Part shown: positions 15,840 through 24,384 of the stretch, piece after piece
How positions within the stretch are numbered: position 1 is the stretch's first letter
Layout: every line of letters starts with the position of its first letter
Assembly: GCF_020171805.1 (NCBI RefSeq)
Contig: NZ_JAIVAF010000001.1
Span: 434,001-498,000, forward strand
Direction of reading: 5' to 3'
Origin: Guptibacillus algicola
GTDB taxonomy: Bacteria; Bacillota; Bacilli; Bacillales; Guptibacillaceae
Length of the DNA stretch: 64,000 nucleotides
Program-made: the position numbers and the translations under genes
The notes under the pieces: generated by a model
The model's database searches: none
Seen by the model: only the letters and a program-made list of their open reading frames with translations
Told to the model about the DNA's origin: nothing

Positions 15840-16525
15840 AAAGTAGAAAGAGGCGTTTTCAATCAGAAAACGGAGAAGAACACTACTGGCCAAGCTTTGC
15901 TGATATGATGGCAATGATCGTGTTGGTTATGCTTTTCGTAGCTATCATCGCATTTGTACAGATGATCTATGATGCTTATGACCAAACCGTTATGAAACAG
16001 GAGCTCGCGAAAGTTGCAGATGTTAAAAAACATATAAGTGATTTAATCGAGCAGCAGTTAGAGGAGGACGTAGGGAAAGACAAAATTGTAAGGGGTCCTA
16101 ACAATACGATATCTGTTGAGGGCGACATCTTGTTTGATACGGGGAGTGCTGAAGTTAGCCCAGAAGGCAAAAAAGTACTGAATGAACTTGCAGATGTTTT
16201 TGCGAGCTTAATAGAAGAAGAAGATATCAGTCAGTACCTCTATATTATTCTAATCGAAGGTCACACTGATAAAGTTCCCTATGATAATTGGACGTTATCA
16301 GCAGATCGATCAGTTGCAGTCGTAAAAGAGCTTATGAAAGCTAACCCTAAGCTCGCAACCACTGACTATGCGAAATACCTTGGAGCAACAGGATACTCTG
16401 AATTTAAACCTGTTGTAGAAGGTACGACTAGTGATGCGTTCAGAAAAAACAGGCGCATTTCTTTTCAAATCATCCTGGATGATGAAAAATGGCAAGGACG
16501 TCTAAAAGAAATCATGACGTATTAA
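15836..16525 (+). CDS. MotB/OmpA-type peptidoglycan-binding partner (ZorB-like)
   Basis: The 229-residue protein has one N-terminal membrane helix. Asp23 in SFADMMAMIVL is the likely proton-carrying residue of a MotB-type stator. An OmpA-like domain at about 95-220 follows, with ILFDTGSAEVSPEG, LIEGHTDKVPYDNWTLSADR and FRKNRRISF, expected to hold peptidoglycan. It is coupled to the preceding channel gene by an ATGA overlap. The pair should form an ion-driven rotary complex. It is not next to flagellar genes, and the partner's tail points to the ZorAB branch rather than to MotAB or MotPS. Confidence 0.85.
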   Translation: MKSRKRRFQSENGEEHYWPSFADMMAMIVLVMLFVAIIAFVQMIYDAYDQTVMKQELAKVADVKKHISDLIEQQLEEDVGKDKIVRGPNNTISVEGDILFDTGSAEVSPEGKKVLNELADVFASLIEEEDISQYLYIILIEGHTDKVPYDNWTLSADRSVAVVKELMKANPKLATTDYAKYLGATGYSEFKPVVEGTTSDAFRKNRRISFQIILDDEKWQGRLKEIMTY

Positions 16526-16540
16526 TGACGATAAGAATTA

Positions 16541-16574
16541 AAAAAGACCATTCCACAAAGAATGGTCTTTTTAT
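16541..16574. terminator. Bidirectional terminator after the ZorAB-like pair
   Basis: AAAGACCATTC and GAATGGTCTTT pair around CACAAA, with T-runs on both strands. It also serves yrhC. Confidence 0.85.
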
Positions 16575-16807
16575 TAATCGTTTGTCGTATCAGAATCGTT
16601 TAACTTTTTCTGGATGGCAATCGCACGAGAATAGAAAAATAGCGCGATTCCTATTAATAGAAATCCTCCACCAGTCAGAATAAGGACGCGTTCATCTGTT
16701 TGTCCTTCCATTGGAAGAAAAGAACCGATATAGAGGAATACGCTTAAACTTAATAAAATAAATGCAAAGCGTTTATAATCTGTCATTTTATCTTGAAGTT
16801 CCTTCAT
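16574..16807 (-). CDS. yrhC: YrhC family membrane protein
   Basis: The product has about 77 residues with two membrane helices, FAFILLSLSVFLYIGSFLP and ILTGGGFLLIGIALFFYS. It follows mccB as yrhC does in B. subtilis. Its function is unknown; the position suggests a link to the sulfur-recycling operon. The ATG at 16807 is chosen since GAGGTG lies nine bases upstream; a GTG at 16825 is in frame but lacks a site. A terminator at 16889-16910 partly separates it from mccB. Confidence 0.85.
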   Translation of the reverse strand: MKELQDKMTDYKRFAFILLSLSVFLYIGSFLPMEGQTDERVLILTGGGFLLIGIALFFYSRAIAIQKKLNDSDTTND

Positions 16808-16888
16808 GTTGCGATCACCTCTCACACTACTATTCTAGCATAGAAGTGTACAAACAGAGGAATGTAACTATTTCCAAATAAAAGGAAC

Positions 16889-16910
16889 CCCCCTTTTAAA
16901 AGGGGGTTCG
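16889..16910 (-). terminator. Terminator between mccB and yrhC
   Basis: CCCCCTTTT and AAAAGGGGG form a palindromic stem followed on the minus strand by GTTCCTTTTA. It lies just after mccB, so yrhC transcription from the operon may need read-through. Confidence 0.7.
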
Positions 16911-16913
16911 AAG

Positions 16914-18047
16914 TTAACTTAGTGCATTTTTAAGATCCTCGATCAGATCTTCTGCGTCCTCAAGACCAACTGAGATACGAACCAGTCCTTCAGTAATACC
17001 TAGTTCATCTCGACGATCTTTTGGAATAGATGCATGCGTCATCCGTGCTGGAACTGAAATTAAACTCTCTACAGCACCAAGACTTTCTGCAAGCGTAAAG
17101 TATTTTACTTTACTAAGCAGTTCATCTGCTTTCTCCGCGCTTCCGATATCAAAAGAAACCATGCCTCCGAAGCCTCTTGATTGGTTAACAGCGATGTTAT
17201 TTCCAGGATGAGTGCTCAATCCAGGATAATAGATTTTCTCTACATCAGGGTGGTCGCTAAGGAATTGAACGATCTTCGCTGTATTTTTCTCATGTTCTTC
17301 CATACGCACGCCTAATGTTTTTAATCCTCTAATCAATAACCAAGAGTCTTGAGGTCCTAATATGCCTCCTGCTGAGTTTTGAACAAAGTGCAACTCTTCT
17401 GCTAAGCTCTTCGAATTAACAACAACTAACCCAGCAACAACGTCACTGTGTCCTCCCAAGTACTTAGTAGCAGAATGGAGAACAATATCTGCACCGTGGT
17501 CGATCGGATTTTGCCAATATGGTGTATTGAAAGTGTTATCAACGATCATTAGTAGATCATGTTCTTTTGCCTTCTTTGAAACCTTACTAATATCTGTTAC
17601 TTTTAGTAATGGATTTGTAGGCGTTTCAATGAAAACAGCTTTCGTGTTAGGTTTGATTGCTTGTTCCACTGCATCGATATCAGTCGTATCAACAAATGTA
17701 GAATCGATTCCTAGACGATTCAATACCTTAGTCATCACACGGTAGGTACCACCATATACATCGTCAGTCATCACGACATGGTCGCCTGAATTAAACAGCA
17801 TCATAACAGATGTAATGGCAGCCATCCCTGATCCGAATGCAAACCCAGCATATCCATTTTCTAAGTCTTTGATAAGCTCTTCAAGAGCATGACGAGTTGG
17901 GTTTCCTGTGCGAGAGTACTCGTATCCATTGAATTTCCCAACCGCTTCCTGCTTATACGTACTAACTTGATAAATCGGTACAGACACTGCACCAGTTTGG
18001 GGGTCGCCTGTTATCCCACCATGTATTAGTTTCGTTTTCGGCTTCAT
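16914..18047 (-). CDS. mccB: Cystathionine gamma-lyase
   Basis: This 377-residue PLP enzyme splits cystathionine to cysteine, ammonia and 2-oxobutanoate, the second step of reverse transsulfuration. Lys195 in HSATKYLGGH is the PLP-binding residue. The N-terminal GYEYSRTGNPTR and TNPLLKV segments are typical of the Cys/Met metabolism PLP family. It begins two bases after mccA. Proteins of this family can also act as gamma-synthases, but operon context with mccA and luxS supports the lyase. CymR is the expected repressor. Confidence 0.93.
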   Translation of the reverse strand: MKPKTKLIHGGITGDPQTGAVSVPIYQVSTYKQEAVGKFNGYEYSRTGNPTRHALEELIKDLENGYAGFAFGSGMAAITSVMMLFNSGDHVVMTDDVYGGTYRVMTKVLNRLGIDSTFVDTTDIDAVEQAIKPNTKAVFIETPTNPLLKVTDISKVSKKAKEHDLLMIVDNTFNTPYWQNPIDHGADIVLHSATKYLGGHSDVVAGLVVVNSKSLAEELHFVQNSAGGILGPQDSWLLIRGLKTLGVRMEEHEKNTAKIVQFLSDHPDVEKIYYPGLSTHPGNNIAVNQSRGFGGMVSFDIGSAEKADELLSKVKYFTLAESLGAVESLISVPARMTHASIPKDRRDELGITEGLVRISVGLEDAEDLIEDLKNALS

Positions 18048-18049
18048 TC

Positions 18050-18973
18050 CTAAATGCCTCCCTGGTATATCTTTTTACTTAAGTATCGTTCACTACTGTC
18101 TGGAAAAATAGTTGCAATGTTCGTTCCAGGATCTGCTTTTCTCGCTTCGATAAGGGCTGCCTCTAGTGCTGCTCCTGAAGAACTTCCTACAAGTAACCCT
18201 TCCTTTTCAGCAAGTTCTTTCACTCGTTGAAAGGCAATCTCGTCAGATATCGTGTGAATGCTATCAAAATATGAATCATCCATGTATCCTGGGAGGAATT
18301 CCATTCCAATACCTTCTGTTTTGTGAGGACCTGAGTCTCCACCATTAAGGATCGATCCTTCAGGCTCTACGATTACAGTCTTAACATTAGGATTCTGTTC
18401 TTTTAAATAACGAGCTGTTCCCATGAACGTCCCACCTGTACCTGCTCCCGCTACGAAAACATCTAGCTCACGATCAAGCTGGTGCCAAAGTTCTGGCCCC
18501 ATTGTTTTGTAGTACGTTTCTGGATTCGCAGGATTGCCGAACTGTTGTGGCATATAAGAATTTGGAATCTCCTCATGCAATTCTTTTGCTTTCGCGATTG
18601 CACCTTTCATACCTAGTTCAGTTGGTGTATGGACGATTTGGGCACCTAGCGCACTCATCAAATCTTGTTTCTCGATACTGAATTTCTCTGGAACGACAAA
18701 CATGACCGTGTAACCTTTGTTAACAGCGGCAAGTGCGAGCCCGATTCCAGTATTTCCTGCTGTAGGTTCAATAAATGTCCCACCAGGCTCAATTCTATTA
18801 TTCTCAACCGCATCTTGAAGAAGCTCCTGACCCAGACGGTCTTTGATGCTACCTCCAGGATTGTAGAACTCAAGCTTCGCGAACAAGCGAACGCCCTTTG
18901 GTATTTTAAAATGATGGAGCTCGATGACCGGAGTACGGCCCACGAGCTCGTGAATATTATTATAAATATCCAT
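18050..18973 (-). CDS. mccA: Cystathionine beta-synthase (O-acetylserine-dependent type)
   Basis: The 307-residue product belongs to the PLP fold type II cysteine synthase family. Lys44 in NPGGSIKDRL binds PLP, and EPTAGNTGIGLA is the substrate loop. It joins homocysteine to an activated serine to give cystathionine. The ATG at 18973 is preferred to one two codons earlier because of its spacing from AGAGG. There is no C-terminal CBS regulatory domain. It lies between luxS and mccB. Confidence 0.9.
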   Translation of the reverse strand: MDIYNNIHELVGRTPVIELHHFKIPKGVRLFAKLEFYNPGGSIKDRLGQELLQDAVENNRIEPGGTFIEPTAGNTGIGLALAAVNKGYTVMFVVPEKFSIEKQDLMSALGAQIVHTPTELGMKGAIAKAKELHEEIPNSYMPQQFGNPANPETYYKTMGPELWHQLDRELDVFVAGAGTGGTFMGTARYLKEQNPNVKTVIVEPEGSILNGGDSGPHKTEGIGMEFLPGYMDDSYFDSIHTISDEIAFQRVKELAEKEGLLVGSSSGAALEAALIEARKADPGTNIATIFPDSSERYLSKKIYQGGI

Positions 18974-18987
18974 TAACATGCCTCTCT

Positions 18988-19455
18988 CTATTCAGCGAAA
19001 ACGACATGCCATTCGTTACGATGTGACAGCATTTCGTTTGCGATTTCTTTTGCTCCTTCAAGACTGTGGTTTGCAGCCCATCCACATTGAACTTCGTTGC
19101 ATGCTGGCACTTCATCAGCAGCTAGGACATCATTCAACGTCTTTTCTAATACATCTAGCACTTCATCGTAATCAGAATGGTTTAAGACAGCAAGATAGAA
19201 ACCAGTTTGGCAACCCATAGGTCCAATATCTACTACGTTATCTAAGTGATTTCGAATGTTTTCTGCCATCAAGTGTTCGATCGAGTGAAGACCTGCCATT
19301 TCCATATGTGCTTTATTTGGTTGTTTGAACCTAATATCGTATTTATAAATCTCGTCACCCTTAGGCCCTTTTGTTACGCCTACTAATCTTACATATGGTG
19401 CTGCAACTTTCGTATGATCAAGGTTAAAACTTTCTACGTTCATTTTGTTAGCCAA
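18988..19455 (-). CDS. luxS: S-ribosylhomocysteine lyase
   Basis: LuxS cleaves S-ribosylhomocysteine to homocysteine and DPD, the AI-2 precursor. The metal ligands are His57 and His61 in HSIEHLM and Cys124 in NEVQCGW; Cys82 in PMGCQTGFY is the catalytic residue. The wording, for example [13 protein letters not shown], is closer to the LuxS of Staphylococcus than to that of B. subtilis. The TTG start at 19455 overlaps mtnN by eight bases and yields the Staphylococcus-like N-terminus; an ATG at 19443 is the alternative. It supplies homocysteine to the next gene, mccA. Confidence 0.93.
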   Translation of the reverse strand: MANKMNVESFNLDHTKVAAPYVRLVGVTKGPKGDEIYKYDIRFKQPNKAHMEMAGLHSIEHLMAENIRNHLDNVVDIGPMGCQTGFYLAVLNHSDYDEVLDVLEKTLNDVLAADEVPACNEVQCGWAANHSLEGAKEIANEMLSHRNEWHVVFAE

Positions 19456-20152
19456 TATTCTTCAACTCCTCTACAAGATTTAAAACCAAGTTGGCTGAAT
19501 TGATCGATGCAGTCTCAAGAAATTGTTCAAAGGAAACATTCGATTCCTTTCCAGCGATGTCAGAGAGTGAACGAATCACAACGAATGGCGTGTTGAATTG
19601 GTAACAAACCTGAGCGATTGCACCAGCCTCCATCTCCGCTGCATCCAAGTTCTTAAGACGCGATCTTACGTAATCCACTCTTACAGCATCATTCATGAAG
19701 GAATCTCCAGTTGCGATTAGTCCTTTAACTACTTGATGCTCCGTTACTTTTTCTGCACTTCGTTCTGCTGCTTCTACAAGCATTCTTTCAGGTTCATAAA
19801 GAGCCGGCATCTGAGGTACTTGCCCATATTCATACCCAAATATGGTCGCATCCACATCATGGTAGCGAACTTCATTCGAGATTACGATATCGCCTACTTT
19901 TAAATCAGGATTAAAACCTCCAGCTGATCCCGTGTTAATAATATAATCTGGTTCAAACAACTGGTTCAACAACGTTGTCCCTATCGCTGCATTTACTTTT
20001 CCTATTCCTGATTTTAAAAGAACCACCTCTTGCCCATCTATTTCACCAGTTGTGAATTCTGATTTTGCAATAGTGTGCTCTTTTCTATTATCAAGGCGAT
20101 CTCGTAAGATTCTAACTTCCTCTTCCATAGCTCCAATAATACCGATCTTCAT
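19448..20152 (-). CDS. mtnN: 5'-methylthioadenosine/S-adenosylhomocysteine nucleosidase
   Basis: The 234-residue enzyme removes adenine from methylthioadenosine and S-adenosylhomocysteine, forming S-ribosylhomocysteine for LuxS. Signature segments are [11 protein letters not shown] at the start, NTGSAGGF, and the C-terminal ADMEAGA-like stretch [11 protein letters not shown] with the nearby RSLSD. Length and order agree with the family. It overlaps luxS, so the two consecutive enzymes are translationally coupled. Confidence 0.95.
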   Translation of the reverse strand: MKIGIIGAMEEEVRILRDRLDNRKEHTIAKSEFTTGEIDGQEVVLLKSGIGKVNAAIGTTLLNQLFEPDYIINTGSAGGFNPDLKVGDIVISNEVRYHDVDATIFGYEYGQVPQMPALYEPERMLVEAAERSAEKVTEHQVVKGLIATGDSFMNDAVRVDYVRSRLKNLDAAEMEAGAIAQVCYQFNTPFVVIRSLSDIAGKESNVSFEQFLETASINSANLVLNLVEELKNIG

Positions 20153-20171
20153 GACGTACTCCTTTACATTT

Positions 20172-20810
20172 TCATTTTTTGACCGCTTCTATCAACCAAA
20201 CAAAATCGTTCAATTGAGTAAAAGCTACCTCAAATCCATTTTTCTTAAACAATTCTTCTAGTACTGGGATGGTTGTATAATATTCCGTCTGCAAGTCTTG
20301 AAGTAAATTCAAATACCCTTTCGACTTCACTTTCTCATGCATTTGTTTCATGGCATCCTCATTTTGGAAAGCCGTATCTGCAAATACAATTTTATCATTT
20401 TCACTGAGTAGTTGGCTATATTTGCGAATAGCTACTTCCTTTTCAGTGTCAGTTAAATGATGAAATGCATACGTACTTACGATCGTTTGAACAGAATCAT
20501 CAAGTTCTGGAAAGTCTATAAAATCTCCATCTAAAAGCGTTAATTTCGGGAACCTTTCCGCTGCTTTGTCTCGCATTGCTTTGGATGGTTCGACTCCAGT
20601 CACACTTAATCCTTTATCCAATAGAATAGCAGTGAGATTACCTGTTCCTACGCCAAACTCAAGCACATTACCCACAGAAGCGTGAGCTACAGAAGTGAGG
20701 ATATGACTGTATCCTTTGAATACATCTCGATACTCCTCATCCTGCCCTGATACTGTTGTATCATAAGACTCCGCCCATCGCTCGAATAAATCAATGAACT
20801 CTCTCCCCAT
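20172..20810 (-). CDS. yrrT: SAM-dependent methyltransferase YrrT
   Basis: The 212-residue protein is a class I methyltransferase, with the SAM-binding motif VLEFGVGTGNLTA near residue 47 and GDFIDFPE. It heads the yrrT-mtnN-luxS-mccA-mccB operon as yrrT heads the corresponding operon in B. subtilis. Its methyl acceptor is unknown. A good promoter lies at 20880-20908. Methyl transfer yields S-adenosylhomocysteine, the substrate of the next enzyme. Confidence 0.88.
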   Translation of the reverse strand: MGREFIDLFERWAESYDTTVSGQDEEYRDVFKGYSHILTSVAHASVGNVLEFGVGTGNLTAILLDKGLSVTGVEPSKAMRDKAAERFPKLTLLDGDFIDFPELDDSVQTIVSTYAFHHLTDTEKEVAIRKYSQLLSENDKIVFADTAFQNEDAMKQMHEKVKSKGYLNLLQDLQTEYYTTIPVLEELFKKNGFEVAFTQLNDFVWLIEAVKK

Positions 20811-20879
20811 ATTACCTTCACATCGCTTTCTTGTTTAATTCATAGTATTAAGGTATGAATAATATGCTTTAATGGTTCT

Positions 20880-20908
20880 AATTTATCACAATCCTTTGTA
20901 GATATCAA
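20880..20908 (-). promoter_or_regulatory. Promoter of the yrrT sulfur-recycling operon
   Basis: TTGATA (20908-20903) and TAAATT (20885-20880) are 17 bases apart. The -35 box abuts that of the divergent yrzA promoter. A CymR operator is expected close by, but I did not assign one. Confidence 0.55.
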
Positions 20909-20909
20909 T

Positions 20910-20938
20910 TTGTCAGTTTTCTAATGAAGGTGTAAAAT
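20910..20938 (+). promoter_or_regulatory. Promoter of yrzA
   Basis: TTGTCA (20910-20915) and TAAAAT (20933-20938) are 17 bases apart. It starts two bases after the -35 box of the opposite promoter. Confidence 0.55.
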
Positions 20939-20978
20939 TATAAGATGTGTTTGTATGAAGAAAAAGGAGAGAGTATAG

Positions 20979-21185
20979 ATGGGGTTTTCTCTTGAACGAA
21001 TCGATGACAAGGTAGAATTTTTCGAAGGGTTTTCACTTAAAGATTTAGAAAAACAAATTCAAGTTCAGATCGATAACAACCGTGCATTGATGCTGCAAGT
21101 GCACAACGTCCAGCACCAGGTGCTAACAAACGAAAAAACAGGTAGACCTTACTATTCTGCTGTTGTTCATTTTAAAGCGAAATAA
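20979..21185 (+). CDS. yrzA: DUF2536 family protein YrzA
   Basis: The product has 68 residues with no membrane helix. It is a small soluble protein beginning GFSLERIDDKVEFFEG with a C-terminal HFKAK. The match to YrzA (DUF2536) rests on size, sequence feel and its position between yrrS and yrrT, which is the B. subtilis order. An AAAGGAGAG site precedes the ATG. Its function is unknown. Confidence 0.8.
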   Translation: MGFSLERIDDKVEFFEGFSLKDLEKQIQVQIDNNRALMLQVHNVQHQVLTNEKTGRPYYSAVVHFKAK

Positions 21186-21229
21186 AAAAGGGAGCCCATC
21201 TCGATTATTGAGATGGACTCCCTCTTTTT
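21186..21229. terminator. Bidirectional terminator between yrzA and yrrS
   Basis: AGGGAGCCCATCTCGAT and the partner ATTGAGATGGACTCCCT form a long stem with A-run and T-run flanks. Confidence 0.88.
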
Positions 21230-21231
21230 TA

Positions 21232-21909
21232 TTATTTTTTTCTGGCACTTACTGCTTTCCAGCCTTTATCCTCGACCCACTCTAATTCGACAACGTACTG
21301 TGTATCATCGCCACCTTTTTGACTTACTGTGGCTTCAGATTTTTGAGGTCCGCCGTTTCCACCAAGCCAATGCACAACCATTTCCTCTTTCGGATATCCA
21401 ACAACTGTCTCAACTGCTTCTAGCTTCTCGTTCCAGTCAACGCTACCCTTATCATAGTTTGAGACATGGTTTCCATCTGTTGTTTGCTCAGTACCAACAG
21501 GTTCCCACGGTCCGTCGAGGTTAACCTCACCGCTCGGATCATTTGAACTCTCTTCTTCAGAAGAACTTTCATTTTCTTCTGCATCTTTTTCATCTTCTTT
21601 ACTAGACTCTTCTTCATTTGAGTCTTTATCGTTCTCTTCTTCTTTTGCTGAATCACTCGAATCAGCCTCATCAGAGGTAACCGTATCTTCAGTATTGGTG
21701 TTATTTGAGTTATTTGATGCTGATTGTGTAGATTCTGTCGCATTAGACTGAGTCTCTTCCCCAGCAGTTGGTTCAGTGTTCCCACCATTGAAAAAGATAT
21801 TAATAACAAGAACTAAAATTACTACTCCGACGATTCCAATCAGACTATTCAATATTATATTTTGTTTTCTTTTTGAATGACGAGCATTATATCGCGATTT
21901 CACGTTCAT
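21232..21909 (-). CDS. yrrS: YrrS family membrane protein (DUF1510)
   Basis: The 225-residue protein has a basic N-terminus, one membrane helix (SLIGIVGVVILVLVINIFF), a low-complexity linker of Ser, Glu, Asp and Thr from about residue 44 to 128, and a C-terminal DUF1510 domain with GPWEPVGTEQ and HWLGGNGGP. The domain is expected outside the membrane. It lies downstream of pbpI as in B. subtilis, where the two are co-expressed in the forespore. The 129-codon frame in another register is a shadow of the linker. Confidence 0.85.
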   Translation of the reverse strand: MNVKSRYNARHSKRKQNIILNSLIGIVGVVILVLVINIFFNGGNTEPTAGEETQSNATESTQSASNNSNNTNTEDTVTSDEADSSDSAKEEENDKDSNEEESSKEDEKDAEENESSSEEESSNDPSGEVNLDGPWEPVGTEQTTDGNHVSNYDKGSVDWNEKLEAVETVVGYPKEEMVVHWLGGNGGPQKSEATVSQKGGDDTQYVVELEWVEDKGWKAVSARKK

Positions 21910-21998
21910 CCACTCCTCTATTTAACTGTTGCTCATATTTTATCATCTCTAGAGGATTCGTTTAAGGCTTGACTTTTCTTTCTATAATCGAATATTTT

Positions 21999-23714
21999 CT
22001 AATATAAAGCATCTACAATTTTCGCAAAGGCTTGGTATGCCTTGTATTCTTTCTCTCTGCGCTCAAAATCAACAACTGCCAACGCATAGCGCGGCTCATT
22101 ATATGGAAAATAACCTACAAACCATTGATAATCATAGTCTGCATTTCCTCCAGGCTCTGCTGTCCCAGATTTACCTGCCACTTCAACTGGTAAATTACCT
22201 AAAAAAGATTTCCCTGTACCACTAGCGACAACTTCTCTTAACGCACCTTGTAGTTCATCAACAACATCAGAAGGCAATGGCTTACTATTATTCTTTTTTT
22301 CCTGAAAGCTTAAGAAAGTCGTATTATTCTGGTAGAGGATGTCAGATACAACCCTCACCTGTTTCGAATCTCCACCTCTTGCAATTGTAGCCATCATATT
22401 TGCTAATGAAAGTGGACTTACTTTCACGTTCAATTGGCCTATAGCTGTTTGATCGATCGCTTTTCGAATACCTTTGTCCTTTTCACTCTTAAAAAAGACT
22501 GGATCTGATTCATCAGGGAATTGTTCGAAATGGTCATAATGGTAAAGTTTATCATTCCAACCAACAGTTGATGAAATACCGAGTTTCTCAGCCGTCTTTT
22601 CGATGACATCTTGATCTTTTTTGATTAATTCTTCAGCAAGGATTGCGAATGTCGCGTTACAGCTCGCTGCAAAACTCTGCTTCAAATCGAGCACACCAAG
22701 TTCCCGTTTTTCAGGACCATCTCGATACACATTTTGATTGCAATCGAACGTTCTATTGTTAGGGATACCAGCTTCATAAGCAGCAGCAAGTATCACTGTT
22801 TTAAAGACAGACCCAGGAAAGTACCCTTTTACCATCTTGTTCGTCGCTCCATCTCCAAGAGGATTGTTCTCATCGAATGTAGGGCGACTGGCCATACTAA
22901 GGACGTTGCTATTCTTAATGTCGATTAGTACCGCTCCACCGTCTGTTATGTTCGTCTGATCAAGACTGCTTTCTACAACTCCTTGAAGGTCTGTATCTAC
23001 CGTTGTTTTCACTTGAAGTGGATAAAATGAGTCTGAATTTGTAAACATCTTAACATCGAGGCCGAGCAGCGGATTTCCTTTTCGATCAGCGTGGTATAAA
23101 AGTTTTGACTCTCCTTCAGAAATAAGGAAAGGATCAAATGCTAGTTGTAAACCAGATATGCCAAGCCTTGTGTGTTGATCCACTAATCCTTCATTCCACT
23201 TCTCAGGATATTTGGATTTAACTAAGTCTGGATTTGTTCTGACACTTCCTATTAAATGACTCGCTAACCGATCACTAGATTCCGGCTGGTAAACAGCATA
23301 AACCCCTGGGATACGTAGATCATTAATTTTCACCATCTCATTTTTCGTAATGGTTTTCCCAAACTTGAAGGGTTGCTTCTTCCCTTGAAGCGCTCTCCTT
23401 AACTCATCTGGAGTAACGTTTATGATCTCAGAAACTTTATGAATTGGCCATTCTCTTTCGTTCAAAAAAGGAAATAGGATTAAAGAGGGAATTGAACCTC
23501 TCATCGGTTCACCATTGCGGTCTACAAGCGTTCCTCTTCCGTCACTAAGGATAAACGATTGTGTACGTTGATTGATACTTGCTTCAACAAGATTTACTTC
23601 ATGATTCGAAAAAGAATCCGTATCGACAAGCTGAATCTGTATCAAACGTCCTATAAGTAACATGAACCCACATAAAAAAAGGATGCCCACTACGGTTATT
23701 CTTCGAACCTTCAT
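21999..23714 (-). CDS. pbpI: Penicillin-binding protein PbpI (PBP4b)
   Basis: This is a 571-residue class B transpeptidase with one N-terminal membrane helix. The active-site serine lies in FPGSVFKTV, the second motif in AASCNATFA and the third in AGKSGTAEPGG, so all three catalytic motifs are intact. An N-terminal dimerisation-type domain separates the anchor from the catalytic part. In B. subtilis the orthologue is made in the forespore under sigma-F. The ATG at 23714 is preferred since GAGGTGAAGGAA precedes it; 23759 is in frame but lacks a site. Confidence 0.9.
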   Translation of the reverse strand: MKVRRITVVGILFLCGFMLLIGRLIQIQLVDTDSFSNHEVNLVEASINQRTQSFILSDGRGTLVDRNGEPMRGSIPSLILFPFLNEREWPIHKVSEIINVTPDELRRALQGKKQPFKFGKTITKNEMVKINDLRIPGVYAVYQPESSDRLASHLIGSVRTNPDLVKSKYPEKWNEGLVDQHTRLGISGLQLAFDPFLISEGESKLLYHADRKGNPLLGLDVKMFTNSDSFYPLQVKTTVDTDLQGVVESSLDQTNITDGGAVLIDIKNSNVLSMASRPTFDENNPLGDGATNKMVKGYFPGSVFKTVILAAAYEAGIPNNRTFDCNQNVYRDGPEKRELGVLDLKQSFAASCNATFAILAEELIKKDQDVIEKTAEKLGISSTVGWNDKLYHYDHFEQFPDESDPVFFKSEKDKGIRKAIDQTAIGQLNVKVSPLSLANMMATIARGGDSKQVRVVSDILYQNNTTFLSFQEKKNNSKPLPSDVVDELQGALREVVASGTGKSFLGNLPVEVAGKSGTAEPGGNADYDYQWFVGYFPYNEPRYALAVVDFERREKEYKAYQAFAKIVDALY

Positions 23715-23787
23715 TTCCTTCACCTCAGTAAGAGTCTCGCCTCTTCTAATGGGTTTCAAACGTACGGGCTATCTGATTAGGTAAATA

Positions 23788-23813
23788 AAAAAAGACGACC
23801 AAGTGGTCGTCCC
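23788..23813 (-). terminator. Terminator of greA
   Basis: GGGACGACC and GGTCGTC pair with a short loop, followed by seven T on the minus strand. It sits between greA and pbpI. Confidence 0.88.
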
Positions 23814-23823
23814 TTCCAAATCA

Positions 23824-24300
23824 TTATCTAACTTCCAAAATCTCTACGCGGATTTCTCCACCTGGTGTTTGCACATTAACCTTTTCACCAATTTTACGGC
23901 CAAGAAGACTTCTTGCCATAGGAGAATCATTCGATATCTTGCCTTCGAATGGATCTGCTTCCGCACTTCCTACGATAATATATTCCTCTTCGTCACCATC
24001 AGGAATCTCAAGAAACTTAACTCGCTTGCCGATTGTAACTACATTGGAAGCACTTTGATCTTCTTCAATAATTTCAGCATTACGAATCATGTTTTCTACA
24101 GTCGTAATTCGAGCTTCAACGAATGCTTGCTCATCTTTAGCAGCATCGTACTCAGAGTTCTCGGAAAGATCTCCAAAGCTACGCGCAACTTTTATACGCT
24201 CTACTACTTCTTTTCTTTTCTCTGTCTTTAATTGCTCAAGTTCTTGCTCGAGCTTCTCTTTACCATCTTTGGTCATATAATATTTCTTGTCGTCTGCCAT
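23824..24300 (-). CDS. greA: Transcription elongation factor GreA
   Basis: The 158-residue GreA rescues backtracked RNA polymerase by promoting cleavage of the transcript 3' end. The N-terminal coiled coil carries the tip [13 protein letters not shown] with the conserved acidic residues, and the C-terminal FKBP-like domain has IGSAEADP-like and [14 protein letters not shown] segments. The ATG at 24300 is chosen because AAGGAG lies eight bases upstream. A terminator separates it from pbpI. Confidence 0.96.
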   Translation of the reverse strand: MADDKKYYMTKDGKEKLEQELEQLKTEKRKEVVERIKVARSFGDLSENSEYDAAKDEQAFVEARITTVENMIRNAEIIEEDQSASNVVTIGKRVKFLEIPDGDEEEYIIVGSAEADPFEGKISNDSPMARSLLGRKIGEKVNVQTPGGEIRVEILEVR

Positions 24301-24352
24301 TTTGTTCACTCCTTCATCAATTAAGGGCAATCAGTCGTAATAAACTGTATGA

Positions 24353-24377
24353 AAAAAAGAGGTATTTATTACCTCAA
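24353..24377 (-). terminator. Terminator of udk
   Basis: On the minus strand TGAGGTAAT and ATACCTC form a stem followed by seven T. Confidence 0.75.
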
Positions 24378-24384
24378 TAATTCG

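Noticed and set aside
14298-16525. Complete Zorya system
   Set aside because: Only the A- and B-like genes are here. The next gene is yrhC, so no helicase or nuclease effector follows.
21420-21809. 129-codon frame opposite in register to yrrS
   Set aside because: It reads the low-complexity Ser/Glu/Asp linker of YrrS in another frame, giving long runs of Lys and Met. It has no plausible start.
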